Assembly: GCF_009762795.1 (NCBI RefSeq)
Contig: NZ_CP046400.1
Coordinates: 3,493,501 to 3,557,500 of the forward strand
DNA from: Pseudodesulfovibrio cashew
GTDB taxonomy: Bacteria; Desulfobacterota; Desulfovibrionia; Desulfovibrionales; Desulfovibrionaceae
Length of the DNA stretch: 64,000 nt
Direction of reading: 5' to 3'
The position numbers were made by a program, and so were the translations under genes. Shown one piece after another: positions 32,764-43,095 of this stretch (its first letter is position 1; each line of letters opens with the position of its first letter). Under the pieces are notes generated by a model. That model ran no database searches. It saw only the letters and a program-made list of their open reading frames with translations, and had not been told where the DNA came from.

Positions 32764-33906
32764 ATGCAGTTCCAATTCTCCACCGCCTCCCGCATCATTT
32801 TCCGCCCCGGCGCGGCAAAAGCCATCCCAGAACTCACAGCAGAGCTGGGCCAACGCCCGTGTCTGGTGACGGGCGGCAACCCGGAGCGCACCAGCGAACT
32901 GGAAGAGGCCCTGCGCCCCGCCGCGACCGTTCGTATTTCCGGGGAGCCGGACACGGGAGCCGCCCTCGACGCGGCCCGCCTGGCGCGGGACGCCGAATGC
33001 GACATGGTGGTTGCAGTGGGTGGAGGCTCAGCCATGGACACCGGCAAGGTGGTGGCCGCGCTCATCTCCAACACGGGAGATATTTTCGACTACCTGGAAG
33101 TGGTCGGCAAGGGGCTGCCTCTCAGTGAAAAACCGGTCCCGCTGATCACTGTCCCCACCACGGCGGGCACCGGGTCCGAGGTCACGGCCAACGGAGTCCT
33201 CCTCGTCCGCGAACAGGGCGTCAAAGTCAGCCTGCGCAATACGGCCATGATCGCCGATGTAGCCGTCATCGACCCGGAACTCACCCTGTCGGTGCCCCCG
33301 GCGGTCACTGCCGCCACCGGCATGGACGCCCTGGCCCAGCTCATGGAGGCCTATGTCTCCACCAGATCCACCCCCATGACCAGCGGCCTGTGCCGGGAGG
33401 GCCTGATCCGCGCCGCCACCTCCCTGCCCATCGCCTACGAGGATGGCCTTGACCTGCCGGCGCGCGAGGACATGGCGTTGGCCGCCCTGTTCTCAGGCAT
33501 CGCCCTGGCCAACGCAGGGCTCGGCGCGGTCCACGGTTTCGCCGCGCCCATCGGCGGCGCCTTTGCCGCGCCCCATGGAGCGGTGTGCGGCTGCCTGCTC
33601 CCCCATGTCATGCGGGCCAACATCCGCGCCCTGCGCCACAGGGAACCGGATTCGCCCGCCCTGTTCGCCTACAATGAGATCGCGGTCATCCTGAGCGGAG
33701 ACGTGACCGCCAGCGCCGAAGACGGCGCGGATTGGGTCGGGGAACTTTGCCATGAACTGGAAATCCCTAGCCTGTCCGCTATGGGAGTCACCCCGGACCA
33801 CTTTGACCAACTGGCGGCCAAAGCCGAGAGCGCCAGCAGCATGCGAGGCAACCCCGTGGCCCTGTCGCGGGAGGAACTCACCGGCATTCTTGAGGCGGCT
33901 ATCTAG
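32764..33906 (+). CDS. Iron-type alcohol dehydrogenase (group III)
   Basis: A 380-residue protein: VAVGGGSAMDTGK binds NAD(P), PTTAGTGSEVT follows, and metal ligands fall in MDALAQ (Asp; the usual following His is Gln), GAVHGF and APHGAVC. Members oxidise or reduce alcohols and aldehydes, but some Gln variants have other substrates, e.g. maleylacetate. GAGG lies 7 bases before ATG 32764. It stands alone; substrate unknown. Confidence 0.83.
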   Translation: MQFQFSTASRIIFRPGAAKAIPELTAELGQRPCLVTGGNPERTSELEEALRPAATVRISGEPDTGAALDAARLARDAECDMVVAVGGGSAMDTGKVVAALISNTGDIFDYLEVVGKGLPLSEKPVPLITVPTTAGTGSEVTANGVLLVREQGVKVSLRNTAMIADVAVIDPELTLSVPPAVTAATGMDALAQLMEAYVSTRSTPMTSGLCREGLIRAATSLPIAYEDGLDLPAREDMALAALFSGIALANAGLGAVHGFAAPIGGAFAAPHGAVCGCLLPHVMRANIRALRHREPDSPALFAYNEIAVILSGDVTASAEDGADWVGELCHELEIPSLSAMGVTPDHFDQLAAKAESASSMRGNPVALSREELTGILEAAI

Positions 33907-34146
33907 TCCCTGCCGGGCTCCATCTCGAACGCTACACTGCCGCATATCGGAACCCACCGTATTCATTGACTACATGACGGCCACACAGGCCACATATGCT
34001 CCCTTGACGTGAGAACGTCACAGAAAATACTCCCCTCTCTCCCATTTTTCCCTTGCCACTGGTCGCGATTTTTTATTTAACGGAATCATAGGGAAATCCC
34101 TTCCCCCGCTCACTTCACAATGACTTCTTCCCATTGGCGGTGCATC
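33907..34146. other. Intergenic region before the glycogen operon
   Basis: About 240 bases, presumably with the operon promoter. The only clear structure is TGACGT-GAGA-ACGTCA (34005-34020), a perfect 6-4-6 inverted repeat. No open frame with a ribosome site was seen. Confidence 0.4.
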
Positions 34147-36102
34147 ATGAATCGAATTTCCAGGGATGAGTGCGTCAACACGGAAACAGCAACCCGCAAG
34201 GAATGGCTGGATACCAATGGCCTGGGCGGCTACGCGTCGAGCACCATCATCAATTGCCATACCCGCAAGTATCACGGGCTGCTCATAGCCTCGCTCAAGG
34301 AGCCGAGGGGCAGATTTGTCCTCCTCTCCAAGGTAGAGACGTCGCTCCTGCACGACGGCAAGGAATTTCACCTTTCCACCAACAAGTATCCGGGAGTGTA
34401 TCATCCCACCGGGCACCAATTCGTGGCCGGTTTCGAACAAGGGCTCTATCCGGCCATCACCTATCGCATCGGCGACGCCCTGATCCGGAAGACCATGCTC
34501 ATGGTCCATGGCAGCAACACCGTGTTGCTCCGCTACGAACTGCTGGAGGGTAATGTCAGCCCGACCTTACGCATACGCCCGCTGCTGGCCTACCGGGACA
34601 TCCACTCCCTGACCCGGGAGAACCTCTTCCTGCGGCCCAAATCCTACCCGGAGCGCAACGGACGCAAGATCCAGCCATATAAAGGCATGCCCCCGCTGTA
34701 CATGGGCACGAACCGAACCAGTGAATTCCTGCCCGGCCCCAAATGGTTCACCAACGTGGAATACCTCGTCGAACGCGACCGTGGATTCGACTATCAGGAA
34801 GACCTGTTCTGCCCCGGCGTGTTCGAAATGCACCTGCAAAAGGGCAAACCGGTCATCTTCGCCGCGTCCACTGAACCGCTGGGCAACCTGGAGCGGACCA
34901 GAAAGAAGGAAATCGAACGGCGCGAAGCCGCCTTTGCCGAATGCAAGGATCGCAGCAAGCACGTACGCCTGCTCAAGTACCAGGCGGGCCAGTTCCTGAT
35001 CCGCAACGCCTCGGGATTCGCCTCGGTGGTGGCGGGCTACCACTGGTTCGGCGAATGGGGCCGCGACACCATGATCGCCTTGCCCGGCCTCGCCTTCGGC
35101 ACAGGACGCCGAGAGTTCGGCGAGGAGGTCCTCGCCGCCTACGCGGGTCTGGAAAGAGACGGTCTGCTGCCCAATTACCTGGACCAGTCATCAGAGCATC
35201 TGGCCTACAACTCCGTGGACGCCTCTCTGTGGTTCTTCTGGACCGTGCAGGAGTATCTCAAGGCCAAGGGAAAAAAGCGCTTCGTCATGGAAAGGCTCTT
35301 CCCTGCCATGCGCAACATCGTCCAGGCCCACCTCGACGGACGGGTTCCCCTGTGCGCCGTGCACGACGACGGCCTGCTCCACGCGGGCAACGCAGGAACC
35401 CAACTGACCTGGATGGACGCCCAGGCCTACGGCAAGCCGGTCACACCCCGGCACGGTGCGGCAGTGGAAATCAACGCCCTGTGGTACAATGCCCTGCGCT
35501 TCTTCCTGGAGATCGCCCCCAAGGATGATGAACTGGCAGACCAAGCCCGAGATGCCTCCGACCGGCTTGCGGCACATTTTGTCGAACGCTTCTGGAATGA
35601 TCGGGATAATTGCCTGAGCGACGTGGTCAACGAAGACGGACAGGACCGCAGCATCCGGCCCAACCAGATCTTCGCGGTCTCACTGCCGTACTCCATGTTG
35701 GACACCGAACAGATGCGGGCCATCATCAGCGTGGTCCAGGCTCACCTGCTGACGCCCTACGGCCTGCGCACCCTCTCGCCCAGGAGCGGCCGGTACTCGC
35801 CCTTCTATCGCGGCGACGCGGACGCGCGCGATTCCGCTTATCACCAGGGTATGGTCTGGCCCTGGCTGGCCGGACACTTCGGCGAGGCCCTGCTGCGCCA
35901 GGCAGAGGACAAGACTGGTACCAGGGGCTTTCTGCGCAAGTACTTCAAACCGATTCTCCGTGCCTTCCCTGAGGACTTCGGCATCGCCTCGGTGCCGGAG
36001 TTGTATACGGGCAACCCGCCCCACGTCCCCAAGGGCACCATCGCCCAAGCGTGGAGTGTGGCCGAAGCCGTCCGTCTCAACAAACTGCTCAGGGAGAAAT
36101 GA
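34147..36102 (+). CDS. Glycogen debranching enzyme (amylo-alpha-1,6-glucosidase)
   Basis: A 651-residue bacterial/archaeal-type debranching enzyme: EWLDTNGLGGYASSTI at the N-terminus and a C-terminal (alpha/alpha)6 catalytic domain with GYHWFGEWGRDTMIALPGL, VDASLWF, TWMDAQ and YHQGMVWPWLAG. It removes alpha-1,6 branch stubs from glycogen. ATG 34147 is the conserved start; the ribosome site is weak. It heads a four-gene operon and its stop overlaps the next gene region. Confidence 0.88.
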   Translation: MNRISRDECVNTETATRKEWLDTNGLGGYASSTIINCHTRKYHGLLIASLKEPRGRFVLLSKVETSLLHDGKEFHLSTNKYPGVYHPTGHQFVAGFEQGLYPAITYRIGDALIRKTMLMVHGSNTVLLRYELLEGNVSPTLRIRPLLAYRDIHSLTRENLFLRPKSYPERNGRKIQPYKGMPPLYMGTNRTSEFLPGPKWFTNVEYLVERDRGFDYQEDLFCPGVFEMHLQKGKPVIFAASTEPLGNLERTRKKEIERREAAFAECKDRSKHVRLLKYQAGQFLIRNASGFASVVAGYHWFGEWGRDTMIALPGLAFGTGRREFGEEVLAAYAGLERDGLLPNYLDQSSEHLAYNSVDASLWFFWTVQEYLKAKGKKRFVMERLFPAMRNIVQAHLDGRVPLCAVHDDGLLHAGNAGTQLTWMDAQAYGKPVTPRHGAAVEINALWYNALRFFLEIAPKDDELADQARDASDRLAAHFVERFWNDRDNCLSDVVNEDGQDRSIRPNQIFAVSLPYSMLDTEQMRAIISVVQAHLLTPYGLRTLSPRSGRYSPFYRGDADARDSAYHQGMVWPWLAGHFGEALLRQAEDKTGTRGFLRKYFKPILRAFPEDFGIASVPELYTGNPPHVPKGTIAQAWSVAEAVRLNKLLREK

Positions 36103-36104
36103 CA

Positions 36105-37391
36105 ATGCGCATACTCATGTTCGGGTGGGAGTTCCCCCCCTATATATCAGGAGGCCTCGGAACAGCATGCCTCGGCCTGACCAAGGGATTGGCCAAACTC
36201 GGTACAGACATCCTCTTTGTCCTGCCCCGCCTGGATTCAGGCGAGGAAGGCGGACACCTGACCCTCAAGGGCGCCAACCGCGTGCGGGCCAAAATCGGTA
36301 TCCGCGAAATCCTGGAACTGCGGGAGCGCGTCTCCGTGCTGGAGGTCCTCTCCCCCCTGCGTCCCTATCTGACTGAAAAGGAATACCGAGCCATCCTGGA
36401 AAGCAACGAACTGCTGTCCAACGAAGACATTGTCGGCGAGGTGGAAAACGACTTCGCCGGAGGCTACGGCGGCAACCTCATGGCCGAGATAGTCCGCTAC
36501 AGCGTGGTGGGCGCGCACCTGGCGGCAAGCGAACAGTTCGACGTCATCCACGCCCACGACTGGATGACCGCCCCGGCTGGCATCGAGGCCAAGCGCGTCT
36601 CGGGCAAGCCCCTGGTGGTCCACGCTCATGCCCTTGAGTTCGACCGCAGCGGCGAACACGTCAACCAGCAGGTTTACGACATCGAACGCGCCGGTTTCGA
36701 AGCTGCGGACAGGATCATCGCGGTCAGCCATTACACCAAGGACATCATTGTCAAACGCTACTCCATCGACCCTGCCAAGATCAGCGTGGTCCACAACGCT
36801 GTCTCCCAGGAGCGTAGGTTGGGCCAAATCAGGGTGACCAAACCTTTCAAGGAAAAACTTGTTCTTTTCCTCGGACGGATCACCTTCCAAAAGGGGCCGG
36901 ACTACTTCGTGGAAGCGGCGGCCAAGGTGCTGGAGAATAACCCGCACGTCCGCTTCGCCATGGCCGGAACCGGCGACATGTTTCCGCGCATGGTGGAACG
37001 CATGGCCGAACTGCGCATGGCGGACAAATTCCACTTCCTCGGCTTTGTACGCGGCATGGACGTGGAGCGCATCTACGCCATGAGCGACCTCTATGTCATG
37101 CCCAGCGTATCCGAGCCCTTCGGGATCACGCCCCTTGAAGCCATGGTCTTCGACGTCCCCGCCATCGTCTCCAAGCAGTCCGGCGTGGCCGAAATTCTGG
37201 ACGAGGCCGTAAAGATCGACTTCTGGGATGTGGATCGGCTGGCTTTCGAAATCCTGGACATCCTGGAAGACGAAAAACGGGCCGGACAACTGACAGAACG
37301 AGGCAGACAAACCCTGAAAAAGATCCAATGGGACCGGGCCGCCGAAAAGGTCCTCGACGTGTACCGGCAACTGGCGGGAGGTGCGGCATGA
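36105..37391 (+). CDS. Glycosyltransferase (GT4/GT5-like glycogen synthase)
   Basis: A 428-residue GT-B glycosyltransferase: MFGWEFPPYISGGLGTACLG with a Lys-less GGLG loop, DVIHAHDWMT, FLGRITFQKGPDYF, and the donor-binding MPSVSEPFGITPLEA with the family's E-x7-E. It probably extends alpha-glucan or trehalose-type chains. ATG 36105 has GGGAGA 8 bases upstream; ATG 36099 is too close. It overlaps the next gene by ATGA. Sugar donor not certain. Confidence 0.82.
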   Translation: MRILMFGWEFPPYISGGLGTACLGLTKGLAKLGTDILFVLPRLDSGEEGGHLTLKGANRVRAKIGIREILELRERVSVLEVLSPLRPYLTEKEYRAILESNELLSNEDIVGEVENDFAGGYGGNLMAEIVRYSVVGAHLAASEQFDVIHAHDWMTAPAGIEAKRVSGKPLVVHAHALEFDRSGEHVNQQVYDIERAGFEAADRIIAVSHYTKDIIVKRYSIDPAKISVVHNAVSQERRLGQIRVTKPFKEKLVLFLGRITFQKGPDYFVEAAAKVLENNPHVRFAMAGTGDMFPRMVERMAELRMADKFHFLGFVRGMDVERIYAMSDLYVMPSVSEPFGITPLEAMVFDVPAIVSKQSGVAEILDEAVKIDFWDVDRLAFEILDILEDEKRAGQLTERGRQTLKKIQWDRAAEKVLDVYRQLAGGAA

Positions 37392-38590
37392 TCTCGATCT
37401 GCTTCTATTTCCAGGTGCATCAGCCCATGCGCCTGGACAAGGGCTATTCCTTCTTCGACATGGGGCGAAGCCACCACTACCGCGATGAAGTCGCCAACCG
37501 GGACATCCTGCGCAAGGTGGCCCGCAAGTGCTACCTGCCCGCCAACCGGATGATGCTCGACCTTATCGAACAGTTCCGTGGCGACTTCCGCATCGCCTAT
37601 GCCATCACCGGCGTGGCGCTGGAGCAGTTCCAGGAGTTCTGCCCAGAGGTCCTCGACTCCTTCCGGGAACTGGCCGACACCGGGTGCGTGGAGTTCATCG
37701 GCGAGACTCACTACCATTCCCTGTCCTTCCTCTTCTCGCGGGAGGAGTTCCGGCGGCAGGTGAAGATGCACGGCAGGGTCCTCAAGGAATTCTTCGGCTC
37801 CTCCCCGGTGACCTTCCGCAATACCGAGCTGATCTACAACAACGACCTGGCCCTGGAGATCGAGAAGATGGGCTACAAGGTAATCCTGGCCGAAGGCGCG
37901 GACCAGGTCCTGGGCTGGCGCTCGCCCAACTTCCTCTACCAGCCCGCCGGATGCACACGGCTCAAGGCCATGCTCAAGAACTACCGCCTCTCGGATGACG
38001 TGGCCTTCCGCTTCTCGGACCGCAACTGGGACGAATGGCCGGTGACCACGGACAAGTTCGCCAACTGGGTCAACGCCATCGCGGGCAACGGCGAGGTGAT
38101 CAACCTGTTCATGGACTACGAGACCATCGGCGAGCATCAGTGGGAGGATACCGGCATCTTCCAGTTCTTCCGCAGCCTGCCCGGGAGCATCCTGTCGCGC
38201 GGCGACTTCGCCTTCCAGACACCTGCGGAAGCGGCAGCGCGGCTGGACCCCATGGCCCAGCTCGACGTGCCCTACTTTACCTCCTGGGCAGACCTGGAGC
38301 GCGACGTCACAGCCTGGCTAGGCAACCCCATGCAGGACCAGGCCGCCGAACTGGCATACTCCCTGGAGGACAAGGTCCTCGCCTCCGGCGACGACGACAT
38401 CATCGCCTCCTGGCGCGAGCTGCTCACAAGCGACCATTTCTATTACATGTGCACCAAGTGGTTCTCGGACGGCGACGTGCACAAGTACTTCAACCCATAT
38501 GACACACCGCACCAGGCGTTCATCACCTACATGAACGTGCTCAACGACCTGGCGCTCAGGCTGGACGCCCCCGCGGCGTCCGCCGATTAG
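37388..38590 (+). CDS. GH57 alpha-amylase / glucanotransferase-like enzyme
   Basis: A 400-residue GH57 domain with the five conserved regions visible: HQP (11-13), GETHYHS (105-111), FRNTELIYN with nucleophile Glu147, FMDYETIGEH with Asp243, and a later aromatic region. GH57 enzymes cleave or transfer alpha-1,4-glucan. Its cytosolic location (no signal peptide) and operon place it in intracellular glycogen turnover. Its ATG overlaps the preceding stop. Confidence 0.87.
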   Translation: MISICFYFQVHQPMRLDKGYSFFDMGRSHHYRDEVANRDILRKVARKCYLPANRMMLDLIEQFRGDFRIAYAITGVALEQFQEFCPEVLDSFRELADTGCVEFIGETHYHSLSFLFSREEFRRQVKMHGRVLKEFFGSSPVTFRNTELIYNNDLALEIEKMGYKVILAEGADQVLGWRSPNFLYQPAGCTRLKAMLKNYRLSDDVAFRFSDRNWDEWPVTTDKFANWVNAIAGNGEVINLFMDYETIGEHQWEDTGIFQFFRSLPGSILSRGDFAFQTPAEAAARLDPMAQLDVPYFTSWADLERDVTAWLGNPMQDQAAELAYSLEDKVLASGDDDIIASWRELLTSDHFYYMCTKWFSDGDVHKYFNPYDTPHQAFITYMNVLNDLALRLDAPAASAD

Positions 38591-38599
38591 GAGAACAGC

Positions 38600-41500
38600 A
38601 TGGATACCAGTTGGCTTGTCGAAGTTTCTTGGGAAGTCTGCAACAAGGTGGGCGGCATCCACACCGTCATCAGCAGCAAGGCGGCCCAGGCCATGGACGC
38701 CTTCGGCGGACGCTATGTTGCCGTGGGCCCGCTTCTGGACCGCAACCCCGGTTTCACGCCGCACGATCCGCCAAAAGAGATTCTGCCCACCCTGGGACGA
38801 CTCAAGGAAAAGGGCATCGAGACCGCCGTGGGGCGCTGGGACGCACCCGGCAATCCATGGGTCCTGCTCATCGGGTTCCAGGGAGCCTTTCCGGCCCACG
38901 ACAAACTCCTCTTCCAGCTCTGGAACGACTTCGGTGTTGACTCCATGGCCGGAGGCTGGGACTACATCGAGCCCGTGCTTTTCAGCACTGCGGCGGCCAT
39001 GGCCATCAAGGAGCTCCACGACGACGTGGAGGAGGTGGCGGACGTCTTCGCCCACTTCCACGAATGGATGTCCGGGGCGGGCGTGCTCTACCTGAAGAAA
39101 CACGCCCCCGGCGTCAGCACCGTGCTGACCACCCACGCCACCATGCTCGGCAGGGCCATGTCCGGCTCGGGCGTGGACATCTACGAACGGCTGGAGGAGA
39201 TCGAGCCCTCCCAGGAGGCCAAAGTCTTCGGCGTCTCGGCCAAGCACTCCATGGAGTCGGTCTCGGCGCGCGAGGCGGACTGCTTCACCACGGTCTCCAA
39301 CATCACCAGGCGGGAGGCCTCCAACCTGCTGGGCACCAACCCCGCCGTGGTCACGGTCAACGGCTTCAACCTGGAAGGATTCGCCGAGCCCTCGGCCATG
39401 GCCAAGACGCGCGAGATCGCCAGGAAACGTCTTCTGGACCTGGCTTCCCGTTTCCTCGAACGAGATCTTGATCCGAAGAAGACGCTCCTGGTGGCCACCA
39501 GCGGACGCTATGAATTTCATAACAAGGGCATCGACCTGCTCATCGACAGTATGGGCGACATTGACGGTGAACTGGCAGGAAGCGGCACCACTGTGGTCAC
39601 TTTCCTCCTGGTCACCTGCGGCTATGCTGGGCTCAGCGACGCGGCCCGTCGGAGAATGCCAAAGGAGAACTACAGCCTGCAGAAATACGCAGGCATCGCC
39701 ACCCACCACCTGGGCGACGCCGAACAGGACCCCATCATCCGCCGCTGCCGCGAACGCGGCCTGAACAACACCCCGGATAACGGATGCTGCGCCATCTTCA
39801 TCCCGGTCTACCTGGACGGCAACGACGGCGTGCTCAACCTGGAATACTACGACGCCCTGGCTGGCATGGACCTGACCGTGTTCCCGTCCTTCTACGAACC
39901 ATGGGGGTACACGCCCATGGAGAGCGCGGCCTTTGCCGTTCCCACGGTGACCTCGGACCGGGCCGGATTCGGCCAGTGGGTCATGGAGAAACACCCCGAA
40001 GGGCACCCCGGCGTGCACGTGCTCGACCGGCTGGACGACGACTACGACACGGCCCGCGCCAACCTGTCGAAATTCCTCAGGCAGTTTACGGGGTGGTCCG
40101 ACGACGAACGCGCCTACCGCAGCGCCGAAGCGCGCAGGATCGCCGAAGAGGCTACCTGGGAACACTTCTACCCTCGCTATATCGAGGCCTATGAGCGGGC
40201 CGCCGGAATCCGCACCGAGAGGGTGGCGGGCGTCCAGCGCATGGCTGCCGCGCCGGGCCAGGAGATCAGCTTCACCGGCGTCAACACAACCCAGCCCAGG
40301 CTCCGCGCCTTCACCGTGATCACAGAGCTGCCCCAAGCCCTGGCCCGCCTGCGGGAGGTGGCCAACAACCTCTGGTGGGTCTGGCACCGGGACGCCCAGG
40401 AACTCTTCGAATGGATCGACGAGGACAAGTGGCGGAAATGCGGACACAACCCGGTACTGTTCCTGGATACCATGGACCGCGATCGGCTTAACCACCTGGC
40501 CGGAGACATCGAATTCATGGCCAGGTTCTCCAGTATCCTCGAACGGTTCGACGCCTACATGGAAGAGAAGGAAAGGGCCAACACCCAAGGCATCACCTGG
40601 GACAACCCCATCTCCTACTTCTCCATGGAGTTCGGTCTGCACGAGTCCATCCCGGTCTACTCCGGCGGACTCGGCCTGCTGGCGGGCGACCATATCAAGT
40701 CGGCCAGCGACCTGAACCTGCCCTTCGTGGGCATCTCCCTGCTGTACAAGAACGGCTACTTCCACCAGCGCATCAACGGCAACGGCGACCAGGTGGTGGA
40801 ATACCGGGAGAACGACTTCGCCACCATGCCCATCACCCCGCTGCACAACGGCGAGACCGAAAAGATTCTGATCAGCGTGGACCTGCCCGGACGGCATGTC
40901 TTCGCGCAGATATGGGAAGTCCATGTGGGGCGGGCCACGCTCTACCTGCTGGACACCGACGTGGTGGAGAACTCCCGCTCGGACCGGGACATTTCATCCC
41001 GGCTGTACGAACCTTCATCCAAGGGGCGCATCGAACAGGAGATCATCCTCGGCGTGGGCGGCGTGCGCCTGCTCAAGGCGCTGGACATCGACCCGTCCAT
41101 CTATCACCTGAACGAAGGCCACTCGGCCTTCCTGCTCTTCGAACGCATCCGCCAGTTGATGCTCCTGGAAGGCCTGGACTTCGCCTCGGCCAAGGAGGTG
41201 GTCCGAGGCTCCACGGTCTTCACAATGCACACCCCGGTCCCGGCAGGGAACGAACGCTTCGAGAAATCCCTGGTGGAAAACTACTTCCGCAACTATGCCG
41301 AAGAGATGGGTGTCCCATGGGACTCACTCTGGAACCTTGGGCATATCTACGCGGAAGAAGCGGACCACCTGAACATGACCGTTCTCGCCCTCCAGCTCTC
41401 CTGCATCCGCAACGGCGTCAGCAAACTGCACGGCGACGTATCGCGGCGTATGTGGATGGACCTGTGGCGGGGCTTCCTGCTCGGTGAAATCCCCATAGGC

Positions 41501-42835
41501 CACGTCACCAACGGCGTACACATAACCTCCTGGCTGGACGAGCGAATCCGCCACGACATCGAGTCCTCCTGCAACATAAGCGTCCACCGCCACCTGTTGG
41601 AAGGCGACGGCTGGGACTGCCTGGACGCCGTGGACGAACGCCGCCTCTGGGATACTCACGTGGCTCTAAAGCACCGCCTCTACGACGAAGTGGCCAGGTC
41701 CATCTCCGACCAGTGGATCAGGGAGGGAGAACCCCCCAACCGGTTGAGCGCCTTTCTCGCCGCGCTCAACCCGGATCACCTGACCCTGTGCTTCGCCAGG
41801 CGCTGCACCGCCTACAAACGGCCCACCCTGCTCTTCCACAACCTCCAGCGGGCCAAGGAGATACTTTGCAACCCGGAAAAGCCGGTGAACATCATCTTCG
41901 CGGGCAAGGCCCACCCGGCGGACACCATCGGCTCAAGCTACATCAACCTCATCTGCCGCCTGGCCAAACAGGACGACTTCCTGGGCCGGGTCATTTTCCT
42001 GGAGGGCTACGACATCCGGTTGGCCCGCCTGCTGGTTTCCGGCGCGGACGTATGGCTGAACAACCCCACCCGGCTCATGGAGGCGAGCGGCACCAGCGGC
42101 ATGAAGGCCGCAGTCAACGGTGTGCCCAACTGCTCCATTCTGGACGGCTGGTGGGATGAGGCCTTCGATGGCCACAACGGCTGGGCCGTAGGCAGCGGAC
42201 TGGTATACGAAAACCAGGTGAATCAGGACATCGTGGACGCGGACAACCTTTACGCGTCCCTGGAGACCGAAGTGGTGCCAGCATTCTACGAACGGGGCGG
42301 CGACGGCGTACCCCATGCCTGGCTGGAGCGCATGAAGGCGTCCATGAAGACCGGTTTCAACCAGTACGGCACCCACCGTATGGTCCGTAACTACATCGAC
42401 GACCTCTATCTCCCGGCCATGGATCTGACAGCACGGCGCAACAGGCAGGGCTATGCCCTGGCCCAGGAGCTGGGCGACTGGCAGAAGCGCCTCCCGGGCC
42501 GATTCGCCACCGTGACCATCAAGGAGGTCCAGGTGGAGGGCATTCGGGGCAACGTCTTCAAGCTGGGCGGCACCCTGACCCTCAAGGTCAAGATCGACAA
42601 GGGCCAGATGCTGGAGGAGGAACTCCTCGTTGAGTTGGTGGCCGCCACCCAGGATGAGGAACGAATTGTAGACTGCGTGTCCATGCACTTGAAGCACACC
42701 GAGGGAAATACGCTGGAGTTCAGCACGGACTACACGCCCCACGTCTCCGGCCCCCTGCGCTACGGCGTCCGCGTCATCCCCATGCACCCAGGCCTGGTGG
42801 GCAAATGCGAACCCCGCCTGGTCCGTTGGAGCTGA
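38600..42835 (+). CDS. Glycogen synthase-phosphorylase fusion protein
   Basis: A 1411-residue protein. The N-terminal half (about 1-540) is a GT3-like glycogen synthase: VSWEVCNKVGGIHTVI, AHFHEWMSGAG, VFPSFYEPWGYTPMESA. The C-terminal half (about 565-1411) is an alpha-glucan phosphorylase of the DUF3417-GT35 type: NNLWWVWHRDAQELF, SMEFGLHES and GTSGMKAAVNG with PLP-binding Lys1169. A short linker joins them. Synthesis and phosphorolysis activities therefore share one chain. It is last in the operon, 9 bases after the GH57 gene. No frameshift or stop separates the halves. Confidence 0.9.
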   Translation: MDTSWLVEVSWEVCNKVGGIHTVISSKAAQAMDAFGGRYVAVGPLLDRNPGFTPHDPPKEILPTLGRLKEKGIETAVGRWDAPGNPWVLLIGFQGAFPAHDKLLFQLWNDFGVDSMAGGWDYIEPVLFSTAAAMAIKELHDDVEEVADVFAHFHEWMSGAGVLYLKKHAPGVSTVLTTHATMLGRAMSGSGVDIYERLEEIEPSQEAKVFGVSAKHSMESVSAREADCFTTVSNITRREASNLLGTNPAVVTVNGFNLEGFAEPSAMAKTREIARKRLLDLASRFLERDLDPKKTLLVATSGRYEFHNKGIDLLIDSMGDIDGELAGSGTTVVTFLLVTCGYAGLSDAARRRMPKENYSLQKYAGIATHHLGDAEQDPIIRRCRERGLNNTPDNGCCAIFIPVYLDGNDGVLNLEYYDALAGMDLTVFPSFYEPWGYTPMESAAFAVPTVTSDRAGFGQWVMEKHPEGHPGVHVLDRLDDDYDTARANLSKFLRQFTGWSDDERAYRSAEARRIAEEATWEHFYPRYIEAYERAAGIRTERVAGVQRMAAAPGQEISFTGVNTTQPRLRAFTVITELPQALARLREVANNLWWVWHRDAQELFEWIDEDKWRKCGHNPVLFLDTMDRDRLNHLAGDIEFMARFSSILERFDAYMEEKERANTQGITWDNPISYFSMEFGLHESIPVYSGGLGLLAGDHIKSASDLNLPFVGISLLYKNGYFHQRINGNGDQVVEYRENDFATMPITPLHNGETEKILISVDLPGRHVFAQIWEVHVGRATLYLLDTDVVENSRSDRDISSRLYEPSSKGRIEQEIILGVGGVRLLKALDIDPSIYHLNEGHSAFLLFERIRQLMLLEGLDFASAKEVVRGSTVFTMHTPVPAGNERFEKSLVENYFRNYAEEMGVPWDSLWNLGHIYAEEADHLNMTVLALQLSCIRNGVSKLHGDVSRRMWMDLWRGFLLGEIPIGHVTNGVHITSWLDERIRHDIESSCNISVHRHLLEGDGWDCLDAVDERRLWDTHVALKHRLYDEVARSISDQWIREGEPPNRLSAFLAALNPDHLTLCFARRCTAYKRPTLLFHNLQRAKEILCNPEKPVNIIFAGKAHPADTIGSSYINLICRLAKQDDFLGRVIFLEGYDIRLARLLVSGADVWLNNPTRLMEASGTSGMKAAVNGVPNCSILDGWWDEAFDGHNGWAVGSGLVYENQVNQDIVDADNLYASLETEVVPAFYERGGDGVPHAWLERMKASMKTGFNQYGTHRMVRNYIDDLYLPAMDLTARRNRQGYALAQELGDWQKRLPGRFATVTIKEVQVEGIRGNVFKLGGTLTLKVKIDKGQMLEEELLVELVAATQDEERIVDCVSMHLKHTEGNTLEFSTDYTPHVSGPLRYGVRVIPMHPGLVGKCEPRLVRWS

Positions 42836-42879
42836 CCAACGCAGATATCCAGATATCAACCGCTCTCGGCAAAAAACAA

Positions 42880-42909
42880 AAGGGCTTGCAGCATTCGCTG
42901 CAAGCCCTT
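42880..42909 (-). terminator. Terminator after tRNA-Ser(GCU)
   Basis: AAGGGCTTGCAGC-ATTC-GCTGCAAGCCCTT, with TTTGTTTTTT following on the minus strand. It may also halt the glycogen operon. Confidence 0.8.
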
Positions 42910-42915
42910 GAAATA

Positions 42916-43009
42916 TGGCGGAGAAGGAGGGATTTGAACCCTCGTATGAGTTTTACGCCCATAACACGCTTAGCAGGCGTGCGCCTTCAGCCAGCTCGGC
43001 CACTTCTCC
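42916..43009 (-). tRNA. tRNA-Ser(GCU)
   Basis: A 94-base class II tRNA: acceptor GGAGAAG/CTTCTCC, encoded CCA, anticodon loop CTGCTAA giving GCU, long variable arm and GGTTCAAATCC in the T arm. No integrase gene adjoins it. Confidence 0.95.
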
Positions 43010-43095
43010 GGCTTGATCCAGGATGCGTCTCCGTACCCCGGTCAAGAAGAATTGCCCTACCCTTTTCAACCATTTCTTGTCAATAAGGTTGTCCC

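Noticed and set aside
38318-40924. An 868-codon open frame antisense to the glycogen synthase half.
   Set aside because: It mirrors a strongly conserved gene in GC-rich DNA; composition is His/Val/Gly-rich shadow type with no ribosome site or family.
42916-43009. A second possible island attachment site at tRNA-Ser(GCU).
   Set aside because: No integrase or AT-rich segment adjoins it; der and the glycogen operon flank it directly.
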